Part shown: positions 50,532 to 62,932 of the stretch, piece after piece
How the letters are laid out: each line of letters starts with the position of its first letter
Numbering within the stretch: position 1 is the first letter of the stretch
NCBI RefSeq assembly: GCF_004217565.1
Contig: NZ_SHLA01000001.1
Coordinates: forward strand, 558,001 to 622,000
Length of the DNA: 64,000 bases
Reading direction: 5' to 3'
DNA from: Zhihengliuella halotolerans
Lineage (GTDB): Bacteria; Actinomycetota; Actinomycetes; Actinomycetales; Micrococcaceae
The notes under the pieces: generated by a model
Databases searched by the model: none
The model's input: only the letters and a program-made list of their open reading frames with translations
What the model was told of the DNA's origin: nothing
Translations under genes and position numbers: made by a program

Positions 50532-52052
50532 GTGCTTAAATTCATCCTTCGCAGAATCGGTGCTGCGCTCGTCATTCTTTTCGGCGCCTCCGTTCTGCTC
50601 TACATCCTAGTCATCAATTCGGGTGACCCGCTTCAGGATCTGCGAGAAAGCAACGCTGAGAACCGCGACTACCTGATGGAACAGCGGATCGCGAATATGA
50701 ACCTCGATCTGCCGTGGTACCAGCGGTATTTGACGTGGCTCATGGGTGTCGGCAAGTGCTTCGCCCTCCAATGTGACCTTGGAACCAATCGCTCTGGTGT
50801 CTCAGTCAACTCCCTCCTCGAGCTAGCGGCATCGTCGACACTGCGTCTCGTCTTGCTGGCCACACTTCTGGCCCTGGTTTTCGGCATCGCGATCGGAATC
50901 TTGACGGCTGTGCGCCAGTATTCAGGCCTGGACTACGGCGTGACGTTCCTGACCTTCCTCTTCTTCTCGCTCCCCGTCTTCTGGGCTGCAGTCCTGCTGA
51001 AGGAATACCTCGCCATCGGCTACAACAACTGGCTGAGCGAGCCAGACTTCAGCGTCATACAAATAACGCTGACGTCGCTGATCGCGGGCTTCCTCATGCA
51101 AGTCTTCTTAGCCGGAAGCATCCGCCGACGCATCATCACCTTTGCTGTGACTGCCGTGTTCTTCGCTGTCGCCTTGCCGGCGTTGACCGCATTGGACTTC
51201 TTCCGCAATCCGCAGCTGGGATATGTCGGAGTTGCTCTGCTGACGTTTGCCGTCGCGCTGAGCGCTACCGCAATGGCCACCGGCGTGAAGAACCGCAAGG
51301 TTCTGTATCCTGCGCTGATCACCGCAGCGCTTGTGTCGGTCCTGCAGATCGCCCTGTTCAACGTTTTCTACTACTACATGAACTGGTGGTTCATCGTTGC
51401 GGGTCTGGCGCTCGCAGTGCTGATTCCTTGGTTCATTGGACGCAAAATGGGCGGGCGCTACAGTGCGACGGCCGCGGGCGTGAGCGTCGCCACCGGTGTC
51501 ATCGGAGCGGGCCTGACTGTCATCGATCACGTGTTCCGCGCGTGGCCCGGCTTCCTCGGAATGAAGCCGCGGCCTATTGCCACCATTGGCTCCCAGACGC
51601 CGAACTTCGGTGGCGACTTCTGGCAGACCATGTTGGATCAGGGCACCCAGTTGTTGCTGCCGACCATTTTGTTGACGATCATTTCGCTGGCCAGCTACAG
51701 CCGCTACACGCGCTCCTCCATGCTCGAGGTCGCCGGCCAGGACTACATCCGGACAGCACGGTCGAAGGGCCTGCCTGAGCGCACCGTGATCTTCCGGCAC
51801 GCGTTCCGCAATGCACTCATCCCCATCGCCACGATCGCGGCGTTCGATTTCGCGGCGTTGATCGGTGGGGCTGTCATCACGGAGTCCGTCTTCGGTTGGA
51901 AGGGAATGGGTGAGCTGTTCATCACGGGTCTGCGCGAAGTGGATCCGAATCCGGTGATGGCGTTCTTCCTCGTCACCGGCACGGCAGCCATTCTCTTCAA
52001 CTTGCTGGCCGATATTTTCTACGCCGTCATCGACCCGAGGATCAGGGTATGA
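50532..52052 (+). CDS. Oligopeptide ABC permease, DppB/OppB type, extended
   Basis: The 506-residue permease has the usual N-terminal MLKFILRRIGAALVILFGAS, the EAA loop EVAGQDYIRTARSKGLPERT and the end IGGAVITESVFGWKGMGELF. Between about residues 175 and 325 there is an additional stretch with four or more hydrophobic segments, absent from the typical 310-340-residue family. The TGA and next ATG overlap (ATGA). It is an inner-membrane channel half. Confidence 0.92.
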   Translation: MLKFILRRIGAALVILFGASVLLYILVINSGDPLQDLRESNAENRDYLMEQRIANMNLDLPWYQRYLTWLMGVGKCFALQCDLGTNRSGVSVNSLLELAASSTLRLVLLATLLALVFGIAIGILTAVRQYSGLDYGVTFLTFLFFSLPVFWAAVLLKEYLAIGYNNWLSEPDFSVIQITLTSLIAGFLMQVFLAGSIRRRIITFAVTAVFFAVALPALTALDFFRNPQLGYVGVALLTFAVALSATAMATGVKNRKVLYPALITAALVSVLQIALFNVFYYYMNWWFIVAGLALAVLIPWFIGRKMGGRYSATAAGVSVATGVIGAGLTVIDHVFRAWPGFLGMKPRPIATIGSQTPNFGGDFWQTMLDQGTQLLLPTILLTIISLASYSRYTRSSMLEVAGQDYIRTARSKGLPERTVIFRHAFRNALIPIATIAAFDFAALIGGAVITESVFGWKGMGELFITGLREVDPNPVMAFFLVTGTAAILFNLLADIFYAVIDPRIRV

Positions 52053-53095
52053 GTACTCCCAAGCAACAGAAATCACCCGCGACGGGTGAAATTTATTCGC
52101 TGGCCGAGGCTGAGGACGCTCGGCTCATTCAAGAAGACGCGGAGTCGCTCTCCCAAGGGCAGATGATTCGGCGGCGCTTCCTCCATCACAAAGCAGCCAT
52201 GATCTCCGTGTGCATGCTGGTGTTCATTACCATCATGGCCTTCTCCTCCATCGGATTCGCTGGCATCCCCGGCTGGTGGGACAAGAGCTACTTCGCCGCC
52301 GGATCCGTTGTCGACGGCGGGCGTCCCACTCTGAGCCTGATACCCACTTGGCTCGGTGGCGATGGCTTCATCTGGGGGGAGCACCCCTTCGGTCAGGAGA
52401 ACACGGGCAAGGACTACTTCGCCCTGGTGATGCGCGGGACGCAGAAATCGATCATCATCGCGGTGATAGTCGGCGCTGTTGCGACGGCCATCGGCGCCAT
52501 TATCGGCGCCGTCGCGGGCTACTTCCGTGGCTGGGTCGATTCCATCCTGATGCGTATCACTGACCTCTTCATCGTGATCCCGCTGCTGGTTCTCGCGGCG
52601 GTTCTCGGCCAGATGGCCGGCAACCTGGGTAGCTCGATTGTCTACTTGGCGCTGGTGCTGGGACTCGTCACGTGGACCGGTCTGGCGCGTCTCGTGCGCG
52701 GTGAGATCCTCTCCCTGCGCGAGCGAGAGTTCGTTTCCGCGGCACAGTCCATGGGTGCGTCCTACGGCCGCATCATTTTCAAGCACCTCCTGCCCAACAC
52801 CATCGGCGTGATTGTCGTCAACGCGACGTTCGCCATCGCCGGCGCCATCTTGCTGGAGACGTCACTGAGCTTCCTCGGCTTCGGTGTGCGAGCGCCTGAA
52901 TCGTCTCTGGGACTGCTCATCAGCGAATACCAGAACTCATTCACCAATCGACCGTGGCTCTTCTGGTGGCCGGGCGCCATCATCGTTGCCATCGCGCTGA
53001 GCGTGAACTTCATCGGCGACGGCCTGCGTGACGCTTTCGACCCGCGGCAAACGCAGAAACGCAGCAAGAGGAAGAAAGCGAAGGCCAACGCATGA
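52049..53095 (+). CDS. Oligopeptide ABC permease, DppC/OppC type
   Basis: The 348-residue partner permease has an N-terminal cytoplasmic segment typical of DppC (QGQMIRRRFLHHKAAMISVC), about six helices, and the EAA loop LSLREREFVSAAQSMGASYG. Its ATG overlaps the DppB stop and its stop overlaps the ATPase start. It forms the pore with the upstream permease. Confidence 0.93.
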   Translation: MSTPKQQKSPATGEIYSLAEAEDARLIQEDAESLSQGQMIRRRFLHHKAAMISVCMLVFITIMAFSSIGFAGIPGWWDKSYFAAGSVVDGGRPTLSLIPTWLGGDGFIWGEHPFGQENTGKDYFALVMRGTQKSIIIAVIVGAVATAIGAIIGAVAGYFRGWVDSILMRITDLFIVIPLLVLAAVLGQMAGNLGSSIVYLALVLGLVTWTGLARLVRGEILSLREREFVSAAQSMGASYGRIIFKHLLPNTIGVIVVNATFAIAGAILLETSLSFLGFGVRAPESSLGLLISEYQNSFTNRPWLFWWPGAIIVAIALSVNFIGDGLRDAFDPRQTQKRSKRKKAKANA

Positions 53096-54789
53096 GCACT
53101 CCAATCGAGCACCGCAAGACGTCGGTCCTGAGCTTCGCTGACCTCAGTGTGACTTTCGACACCGAGTTCGGCGACGTGGACGCTGTCAAGAAGCTCAGCC
53201 TGGAGGTGGCCCCCGGCGAGGTCGTCGCGCTCGTCGGGGAGTCCGGTTCGGGCAAATCCGTGACCTCTACCGCCGCGATGGGATTGCTTCCGCAGAACGC
53301 GCACATCACGGGTGCTGCCAGTGTCGGGGAGCGCAACGTCGTCGGAATGGATCCGGAGCAGGTCCGCAAAATGCGGGCCACGAACGTTGCGATGGTCTTT
53401 CAGGAACCGATGACAGCGCTCAACCCGGTGCTGACCGTTGAGCGGCAAATGACCGAGGCGCTGGAGCTGCACGACCTCGCGTACGGTCAGGAAGCCGTGG
53501 ACCGCGCGGTGGAGCTCCTCCAACAGGTGGGTATCCCGGATCCGGCGAAGCGAATCAAGCAGTACCCGCACCAGTTCTCCGGCGGGCAGCGCCAGCGGAT
53601 TGTCATCGCCATGGCGATCTCGTGCAATCCCAAGGTGATCATCGCGGACGAGCCGACGACGGCGCTCGACGTGACGGTGCAGGCGGAGATTCTGGATCTC
53701 CTGCGCCGCCTGAAGGACGAACTGGGCACGGGCATTCTCCTGATCACCCACAACATGGGCGTGGTGGCCGACATGGCCGACCGCGTGGCCGTCATGTTCC
53801 GTGGCGACCTCGTGGAGACCGGGACGGTCAAGGATGTCCTCACCCGTCCGCAGCACCCGTACACGCAGAAGCTCCTCGAGGCCGTCCCGCGATTGCGGCA
53901 CGCGGACGAGGCGCTCGCGAGTGCTGAGCGTTCCGGGGTCTCGGAGCGAGAACGCCGGCTCGTGCTCGAGGCCAAAGACCTCGTCCTCGAGTACGACATG
54001 CGAGGACACAAGTTCCGCGCCGTCGAAGGAGTCTCCTTCGACGTCGCGAGCAACGAGATCCTCGGCATCGTGGGGGAGTCCGGTTCCGGAAAATCGACCA
54101 TCGCCAAAGCGGTCCTCGGACTGCTGCCTGTGGCCAGCGGGACTCTCGCCGTTCAGGGGGAGAATCTCGCCGCTCTGCCTCCGAAGGAGGCGAAGGCGGT
54201 CCGCCGCAGGATCGGCGTCGTGTTCCAGGACCCGGCCGCGTCGCTGAACCCGCGTTTCCCGATCGGCGACTGCATCACGGAGCCGATGGTCATTCACAAG
54301 GTCGGGAACAGGAAGGAGAGACTCGCACGTGCCGGGGAACTCCTCGATGCCGTCCGACTCCCGCGCAGCGTCCTGAACCGCTACCCGCACGAGCTCTCCG
54401 GCGGTCAGCGCCAGCGAATCTCCATCGCGCGCGCTCTGACGCTAAAACCTGAGCTGCTCATCGCCGATGAGCCGACGTCGGCGCTCGACGTCTCCGTTCA
54501 GGCGTCGGTGCTCGAGATGATCGCTGAACTGCAGGCGGAGTACGAGTTCGCGTGTCTGTTCGTCAGCCACGATCTCGCTGTCGTCGATCTGCTCGCGCAC
54601 CAGGTGGTCGTCATGAAGGACGGCCGGGCAGTCGAGCAGGGAGCCACCTCGACAGTGCTTCACGCGCCGCAGGCGGACTACACCAAGCGCCTTCTGGCGG
54701 CGGCTCCGGTTCCGGATCCCGACGAGCAGCGTGAACGACGCGAAGCGCGTCGCGCCCTGCTCCGCGAGCAGGGGCTGCGCGTCGACTGA
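53092..54789 (+). CDS. Fused dual ATPase of oligopeptide ABC transporter (DppD-DppF)
   Basis: The 565-residue protein joins two ABC ATPase domains: the first has Walker A VGESGSGKSVTS at residues ~49-56, signature QFSGGQRQRI, Walker B with IIADEPTTALD; the second has VGESGSGKSTIA, ELSGGQRQRI and LIADEPTSALD. Each is of OppD/OppF type. The fusion supplies both motor halves in one chain. The start overlaps the permease stop (ATGA). A long hairpin follows. Confidence 0.94.
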   Translation: MSTPIEHRKTSVLSFADLSVTFDTEFGDVDAVKKLSLEVAPGEVVALVGESGSGKSVTSTAAMGLLPQNAHITGAASVGERNVVGMDPEQVRKMRATNVAMVFQEPMTALNPVLTVERQMTEALELHDLAYGQEAVDRAVELLQQVGIPDPAKRIKQYPHQFSGGQRQRIVIAMAISCNPKVIIADEPTTALDVTVQAEILDLLRRLKDELGTGILLITHNMGVVADMADRVAVMFRGDLVETGTVKDVLTRPQHPYTQKLLEAVPRLRHADEALASAERSGVSERERRLVLEAKDLVLEYDMRGHKFRAVEGVSFDVASNEILGIVGESGSGKSTIAKAVLGLLPVASGTLAVQGENLAALPPKEAKAVRRRIGVVFQDPAASLNPRFPIGDCITEPMVIHKVGNRKERLARAGELLDAVRLPRSVLNRYPHELSGGQRQRISIARALTLKPELLIADEPTSALDVSVQASVLEMIAELQAEYEFACLFVSHDLAVVDLLAHQVVVMKDGRAVEQGATSTVLHAPQADYTKRLLAAAPVPDPDEQRERREARRALLREQGLRVD

Positions 54790-54798
54790 CGCGCGTCG

Positions 54799-54846
54799 GC
54801 AGACGGCGTATCGCGCCCCGATTTGCGGGCGCGATACGCCGTCTGC
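54799..54846 (+). terminator. Perfect 20-bp hairpin at the end of the ABC operon
   Basis: A 20-base arm (starting GCAGACGGCGTATCG) pairs perfectly with its complement around an 8-nt loop, 10 bp after the ATPase stop. GTTTCC follows. It separates the operon from typA. Confidence 0.88.
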
Positions 54847-54921
54847 GTTTCCACCGGGTAGACTTGACACGTCTGGGCCTTTGCGCGCCCTCTCCCTCTA
54901 CTCGAAGCGAGCCATTTACGC

Positions 54922-56829
<1,908 letters not shown>

Positions 56830-56967
56830 TCTGCTTCCTCGTACGACGACGCCTCGTCGCCGCCGGTTCGCACCGGTGGCGGCGGGGCGTTCTCGCGTTT
56901 CAGGGGCGGAGTCGCGCGCAGGACGCGTAGACTGATCCGGACCTCTCGAGATCCCCTGGAAGGACCC

Positions 56968-57396
56968 ATGACGCAGCAGCAGGCCAGCCAGCCCACGAGC
57001 GCCCGGTACGGCACCATCGTCGGAGGGATCGCCGCCGTCGTCGCCGGGCTGCTCACGGCACTGCTCGGCACGATGCTGCACGGGCAGATCCTCTACTTCG
57101 GCGACACCCCCGTGACGTGGGGTGCGTTCGCCGCGCTCGTGCTCGCGACGGCGTTCTTCACGCTGGCGGCGACGTACTCGGAGCGGCTGTGGGCCGCCGC
57201 GCTCGCGGGCACGCTGGCCTACGGCGTCGTCGCGCTCATCTCGTTCGACTCGGTCAACTGGCTTATCGTCCCGTGGAGCAACCGGGAGCACATGTTCGGC
57301 CCGGCGCTTGCCGGGTCGCTGTGGACGTTCGGACTGGTCGCGGCGACGATCGTCGCGCTGTTCCTCTCGGCCGCAGCCCTGCGCCGCCGCCGGTAG
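56968..57396 (+). CDS. Small four-helix membrane protein
   Basis: The 142-residue protein has four hydrophobic segments (IVGGIAAVVAGLLTALLGTM, WGAFAALVLATAFFTLAATY, ALAGTLAYGVVALISF, TFGLVAATIVALFLSAAAL) and a short soluble N-terminus. AGGA precedes ATG 56968. No family is recognised beyond conserved occurrence near typA. Function unknown. Confidence 0.75.
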   Translation: MTQQQASQPTSARYGTIVGGIAAVVAGLLTALLGTMLHGQILYFGDTPVTWGAFAALVLATAFFTLAATYSERLWAAALAGTLAYGVVALISFDSVNWLIVPWSNREHMFGPALAGSLWTFGLVAATIVALFLSAAALRRRR

Positions 57397-57408
57397 GCGG
57401 GCCTGGCC

Positions 57409-57918
57409 TCAGCCCGCGGTCTGGTCGAGGTGGTGGGCCAGGAAGAGCGAGGTGGCCACGCCGTCGTCGTCCGCCGGGCGCATCGCATACTCGGCGAGCA
57501 GGTCCTTGATCCGCCCGAGCATCTCCCGCTGGTCCTCCTCGGTGAGCTTGAGCCCGATCCGCATCACCTGGATCTCGTCCGGTGCGAGCCCGTCGATCTC
57601 CTGCAGGAACGTGTCGACGAGGACGGGCGCCGCATCGGGGATCTTGGTGCCCCAGGACATGCGCGTCGCGCGGTAGGGGACCTCCTTGGCACCGCGGTTG
57701 CCGCGGCGCGTCTCGCCCGCTTCGAGGAACCCGTTGCTCAGGAGTGTGCGCACGTGGTGCAGGCTCGTCGCGGGGTTGATCTCGAGGAGGTCCGCGATTT
57801 CCTTGTTGGTGCGCGCCTTGTGCAGGCACAGGCGGAGGATGCGCAGTCGCAGCGGCGAACTCAGGGCGCGGGCACGGGCCTGGAGTTCTTCGTCAGTAGC
57901 GGCTTGGGCAGAAGACAT
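57409..57918 (-). CDS. ArsR-like winged-helix regulator
   Basis: The ~169-residue protein has an N-terminal wHTH (LSSPLRLRILRLCLHKARTN, KEIADLLEINPATSLHHVRT) and a C-terminal helical dimer region with GLKLTEEDQREMLGRIKDLL. No metal-binding cysteine box is visible. Start 57918 (MSSAQ) is chosen; ATGs at 57927 and 57930 are alternatives. The target is unknown. Confidence 0.88.
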   Translation of the reverse strand: MSSAQAATDEELQARARALSSPLRLRILRLCLHKARTNKEIADLLEINPATSLHHVRTLLSNGFLEAGETRRGNRGAKEVPYRATRMSWGTKIPDAAPVLVDTFLQEIDGLAPDEIQVMRIGLKLTEEDQREMLGRIKDLLAEYAMRPADDDGVATSLFLAHHLDQTAG

Positions 57919-57982
57919 GCCTGCCATCATACGGGAAGAGAACGAAGTGATTGGTGTTTTCAAACCGGAGATGAAGCGAAGA

Positions 57983-58231
57983 TCACGGGCCGCGGCGACG
58001 GCGCGGCGGGGCCGGCGGCACCTGTTTCGCGTGGGTGATGTCCGCCAGCGGCACCTTAACCGCCCCGGAGCGGGTCTCGATGACGACGACGGCGCCGTCG
58101 TCGTCCGTTTCGATCCCGGTGAACGTGCCCAGAGCGTCGGAGAGCGTGGGCCCGTGCCCGGATGCGCGCAGCCGATAGCGCACGACGATTCGTTCGCCGG
58201 CGGGAAGGTCATCGAAGGAGCGGATGGTCAC
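57983..58231 (-). CDS. Small SH3-like protein (Rv0428c N-terminal domain type)
   Basis: The 82-residue protein starts with GTG (VTIRSFDDLPAGERIVVRYR). It has the beta-rich pattern GTFTGIETDDDGAVVVIE, then VKVPLADITHAKQVPPAPPR. It resembles the N-terminal SH3-like domain found before a GNAT domain in the mycobacterial Rv0428c family, here without the acetyltransferase part. Function unknown. Confidence 0.75.
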   Translation of the reverse strand: MTIRSFDDLPAGERIVVRYRLRASGHGPTLSDALGTFTGIETDDDGAVVVIETRSGAVKVPLADITHAKQVPPAPPRRRRGP

Positions 58232-58380
58232 ATTAAGTAGCCTACCGTCACACCAGGAGACCGAATGCTGTGTGCGGGCGCAGGGACTAAGCTGGTACCT
58301 AGTCGTCTGCGCCCGGACTTCCGTGCGGGGCGGCGACGCCAGCTTCGAGAACACAGACCAGTAGGAAGGCAGCGGGTTCA

Positions 58381-58704
58381 GTGACCTACATCATCGCCCA
58401 GCCGTGCGTGGACGTGAAAGACAAGGCCTGCATCGACGAATGCCCCGTCGACTGCATCTACGAGGGCGACCGTTCGCTGTACATCCATCCGGACGAATGC
58501 GTCGACTGCGGCGCCTGCGAACCGGTCTGCCCGGTCGAGGCCATCTACTACGAGGACGACGTCCCCGACGAGTGGTCCGACTACTACAAGGCGAACGTCG
58601 AGTTCTTCGACGAGATCGGTTCCCCGGGAGGTGCGGCGAAGATGGGCAACACCGGCAAGGACCACCCCTTCGTGTCCGCCCTGCCGCCGCAGAATCAGGC
58701 CTGA
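58381..58704 (+). CDS. fdxA: Seven-iron ferredoxin FdxA
   Basis: The 107-residue protein has two cluster motifs: PCVDVKDKACIDECPVDC for the first ([3Fe-4S]-type spacing with C-x7-C) and CVDCGACEPVCP for the [4Fe-4S] cluster. The C-terminal tail beyond residue 60 is typical of actinobacterial FdxA. GTG is the start. It ends 5 bp before dapC, so they are probably co-transcribed; this order is conserved in Micrococcales. Confidence 0.95.
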   Translation: MTYIIAQPCVDVKDKACIDECPVDCIYEGDRSLYIHPDECVDCGACEPVCPVEAIYYEDDVPDEWSDYYKANVEFFDEIGSPGGAAKMGNTGKDHPFVSALPPQNQA

Positions 58705-58709
58705 GTCGG

Positions 58710-59828
58710 ATGCTGACGCTGCCGGACTACCCCTGGGAGTCGCTGCGCCCGTACCGTGAGCAGGCCGCGGGGCACCCCGGGGGAACGGTCGACCTGTCGA
58801 TCGGTACGCCCGTCGACCCGACACCGGCCGTCATTCAGGACGCCCTGCGTGCCGCAGCCGACGCGCCCGGATATCCGACGACTCACGGCACCGTGGCGCT
58901 GCGCCAGTCCATCGCGGACTGGTTCGCGCGCCGTCGCGGCGTCCCGGGCCTGGATCCGGCGAACGTCATGCCCACGGTCGGCTCCAAGGAGCTCGTCGCG
59001 TGGCTGCCGCTGCTGCTCGGGCTGGGGGAGGGCGACGTCGTCGTGCGCCCCGTGGTGGCGTATCCGACCTATGACATCGGCGCGCAGCTCGCCGGCGCGA
59101 CGTCCGTCGCGGCCGACTCGCTGCGCGATCTGGAGGACGACGTCCGCTCTCGGGTCAAGCTCGTCTGGGTGAATTCCCCGGGCAACCCGACCGGCATCGT
59201 CCGCTCCGCAGATTCTCTGGCCGAGGTCGTGTCCGACGCACGTTCCCTCGGGGCGGTCGTCGCCTCCGACGAGTGCTACTCCGAGTTGGGCTGGGGCGAC
59301 TGGGAGGCCGGTGTGCCGGGCCTGCTGGAGGAGGCCGTCAGCGGAGGCGATCACACCGACCTGCTGGCCGTGTACTCGATGTCGAAGCAATCCAACGTGG
59401 CCGGCTACCGCGCCGCCTTCGTGGCCGGGGCCCCCAACCTGCTGCCGAGCCTGATCAACAACCGGAAACACGCGGGCATGATCGTGCCCTATCCGGTGCA
59501 GGAGGCCATGCGCGTCGGTCTCGCCGACGATGCCCACGTTCAGGCCCAGAAGGACCTCTACCGCGGCCGCCGCGAGCGCCTGATTCCCGCCCTCGAGGCG
59601 TTTGGGCTGCGCATCGAGCACTCGCAGGCGGGCCTCTATCTCTGGTGCACCGCGGGCGAGGATACGTGGACGACGGTCGGCCGGCTCGCAGAGCTCGGCA
59701 TCGTCGTCGGGCCCGGCAGTTTCTACGGGGACGCCGGAGAAGGTTACGTGCGAGTAGCTTTGACGGCCGCGGACGAGCGGATCGACGCCGCAAAAGCACG
59801 ACTCATGGCCGCTGTCAAGGGGCCGTAA
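58710..59828 (+). CDS. dapC: Succinyldiaminopimelate transaminase DapC
   Basis: The 372-residue class I PLP aminotransferase has PGYPTTHGTVALRQSIADWF, the motif WVNSPGNPTGIV, the PLP-Lys in YSMSKQSNVAGYRAAFV, and the substrate-carboxylate Arg in GEGYVRVALTAADERI. It makes N-succinyl-LL-2,6-diaminopimelate in lysine and peptidoglycan synthesis. dapD and dapE are nearby to the right, supporting the assignment. It starts 5 bp after fdxA. Confidence 0.95.
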   Translation: MLTLPDYPWESLRPYREQAAGHPGGTVDLSIGTPVDPTPAVIQDALRAAADAPGYPTTHGTVALRQSIADWFARRRGVPGLDPANVMPTVGSKELVAWLPLLLGLGEGDVVVRPVVAYPTYDIGAQLAGATSVAADSLRDLEDDVRSRVKLVWVNSPGNPTGIVRSADSLAEVVSDARSLGAVVASDECYSELGWGDWEAGVPGLLEEAVSGGDHTDLLAVYSMSKQSNVAGYRAAFVAGAPNLLPSLINNRKHAGMIVPYPVQEAMRVGLADDAHVQAQKDLYRGRRERLIPALEAFGLRIEHSQAGLYLWCTAGEDTWTTVGRLAELGIVVGPGSFYGDAGEGYVRVALTAADERIDAAKARLMAAVKGP

Positions 59829-59944
59829 AGCAGAGCGTCGATTAGATATGTTGTACGTCATGCCGGTACCGTGTTGCCTGATTATCGCTGAGGCGCAATC
59901 GCGTTGACGCTCGATCCACCTTCACTCCGAACCAAGGAGAGGTT

Positions 59945-61228
<1,284 letters not shown>

Positions 61229-61243
61229 GTCCGGTGCACCCCC

Positions 61244-61281
61244 ACGGCGCCGGCGAGTACTCACGTACTCGCCGGCGCCGT
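61244..61281 (+). terminator. Perfect 17-bp hairpin after gltA
   Basis: ACGGCGCCGGCGAGTAC pairs with its full complement around a TCAC tetraloop, 16 bp after the gltA stop. Ends in GTTTGCG. Confidence 0.88.
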
Positions 61282-61416
61282 TTGCGATTAAATGCTGGCG
61301 CGGGGCCACAGCCGGGGCTACGGTGGAAATCACAGACTAAGAAGTCTCACGAGTGATGGGCGGTTGCAGTGTTCGAGCGCTCCGGTCCGGGCTGGCAGGT
61401 ATCGGCCAGAAGCCAC

Positions 61417-62025
61417 ATGAGTATGCTGATCGCGCTCTATCTCCGCGATCTGGCCGGCATCCGCAGGGCCTCGCCCGCGCTCTGCGATTCGCCGCAGACT
61501 CCGATGCTGAGTCCGCTGAGCCCGCCGGTGAAGCCGCGCGCCGCTGATGAGTTCAGCCGGGCGGAGTTCGCCGAGCTGTGCCAGGAATGGCACCAGTGGT
61601 GGCGGCGCATCGTCACGCGGTACGACGCCGACGGGTCGCCGGACGAGACGGAAACACCTGAGCCGGGGCTGCTCGGGCAGCCGCACTTCAACGCCTACCG
61701 GTCTTCACCGTCGCTGCAGCGACTGCTCCGCGCCCACTACGGGGCGGCGACCGACTGGTCGCACGAGCGGCGCCGAGAGTACAACGCGCTGAGCCGCGAA
61801 CACGCCGCCGCGGGTCGCCGGCAGGTGCTCGAGTCGCTTGTCGAGGAACGGTCCCTGGAATCGGACCCGCAAGACGTTCTGACGCTGAACATGATCGAGC
61901 TGCCGTTGGCCGAGCGCCGGGCGTGGCTCGTGGGGGACCGGACCGTGATCCTGAGCCAGGAGCTGGTGCGCGACGAGCGCCTGCTGCGCAGCTACCTCGA
62001 GCCGATGATCCGCCTTATCCGGTAG
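61417..62025 (+). CDS. Conserved hypothetical protein
   Basis: The ~202-residue soluble protein has acidic and aromatic stretches (FAELCQEWHQWWRRIVTRYD, EFSRAEF, HYGAATDWSHERRREYNALS) but no recognised domain. ATG 61417 is chosen; GTG 61369 would add 16 residues. It converges with the lysozyme-like gene, overlapping by 11 bp. Confidence 0.65.
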   Translation: MSMLIALYLRDLAGIRRASPALCDSPQTPMLSPLSPPVKPRAADEFSRAEFAELCQEWHQWWRRIVTRYDADGSPDETETPEPGLLGQPHFNAYRSSPSLQRLLRAHYGAATDWSHERRREYNALSREHAAAGRRQVLESLVEERSLESDPQDVLTLNMIELPLAERRAWLVGDRTVILSQELVRDERLLRSYLEPMIRLIR

Positions 62026-62929
62026 GGGTGCCCGGGGCGGCGGACACCGTGACGATCACGTGCCCGTCCGTCGTGCTTCCCTGGACCCAGCGGTTCTCCG
62101 CCCGGTTCCAGATCAGCCCGCCGAAAGAGACGGACTCGATGTTCTCCGTGCCGGCACGGGCGACCGCCCACTGCGCAATCGACCAACCCGTACGCTGGGT
62201 CAGTTCGTTCGAATCCACGAGCCCGCCGGAGGCATGTGTCGGGATGCTGAGCCGGCGCCCGTCCACCTCGGCCCGGGCGGCGAGCAAGGGGCTGTGCTGC
62301 TCACCCAGCTGGTCGCGCACGGCTGCGGCGTCGCCGGCGGCCTCGGCGCGGCGGAGGGTACAGTCGAGGGAGGCCGGCGAGTGTCCGGTCAGTGCGGAGG
62401 CGAAAGCGCGCGCGGTCGGCTCGTGCTGCTCGTAGGCCTCGGGGAAAGCGCTGCGTTGGACCTTCTGCGCGGCCTCGGTCACGCGCATCGAGGAGTAGTC
62501 GAAGCGCTCGAGCTCCGCGTAGAAGCGGTTGGCGGCGTATAAGGGGTCCATGACCTGTTCCTCGGTGCCCCAACCCTGCGAGGGGCGCTGCTGGAACAGA
62601 CCGCGGGAGTCGGGGCCGGCCTCGTCCCCGTAGTCGATGTTGCGCAACTTGGACTCCTGCATCGACGTCGCGATGCCGATCGTCGCAGCGCGGGCGCGCA
62701 AGCCGCGCTCGACGGAAACGGCACCGATCAGGGCCGCGTTGGCCGCCTGGTCGGGTGCGAGCGTGTGCCGCTCGGAGCCGATGAACGCGGTGCACTGCTC
62801 GCGGACGAGGATTTGCGATTCACCGGCGTACCGCGAGACGCCGTAGATGCCCACGGCGACGACGGCGACGCTCAGGGCCAGAGTGAGGAAGGCCCTGAAA
62901 CGGCGCCGCCGCCGTCGTCGTGCCGCCAT
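62015..62929 (-). CDS. Membrane-anchored lysozyme-like domain protein
   Basis: The 304-residue protein has an Arg-rich N-terminus and one anchor helix (RAFLTLALSVAVVAVGIYGV), then an external domain. The segment ATIGIATSMQESKLRNIDYG, GPDSRGLFQQRPSQGWGT, VMDPLYAANRFY resembles a lysozyme-like fold with a catalytic-type Glu in MQESKL. A peptidoglycan-binding or cleaving role is likely but unproven. It ends 4 bp after dapD, and is probably co-transcribed with it. Confidence 0.75.
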   Translation of the reverse strand: MAARRRRRRRFRAFLTLALSVAVVAVGIYGVSRYAGESQILVREQCTAFIGSERHTLAPDQAANAALIGAVSVERGLRARAATIGIATSMQESKLRNIDYGDEAGPDSRGLFQQRPSQGWGTEEQVMDPLYAANRFYAELERFDYSSMRVTEAAQKVQRSAFPEAYEQHEPTARAFASALTGHSPASLDCTLRRAEAAGDAAAVRDQLGEQHSPLLAARAEVDGRRLSIPTHASGGLVDSNELTQRTGWSIAQWAVARAGTENIESVSFGGLIWNRAENRWVQGSTTDGHVIVTVSAAPGTPTG

Positions 62930-62932
62930 CGG

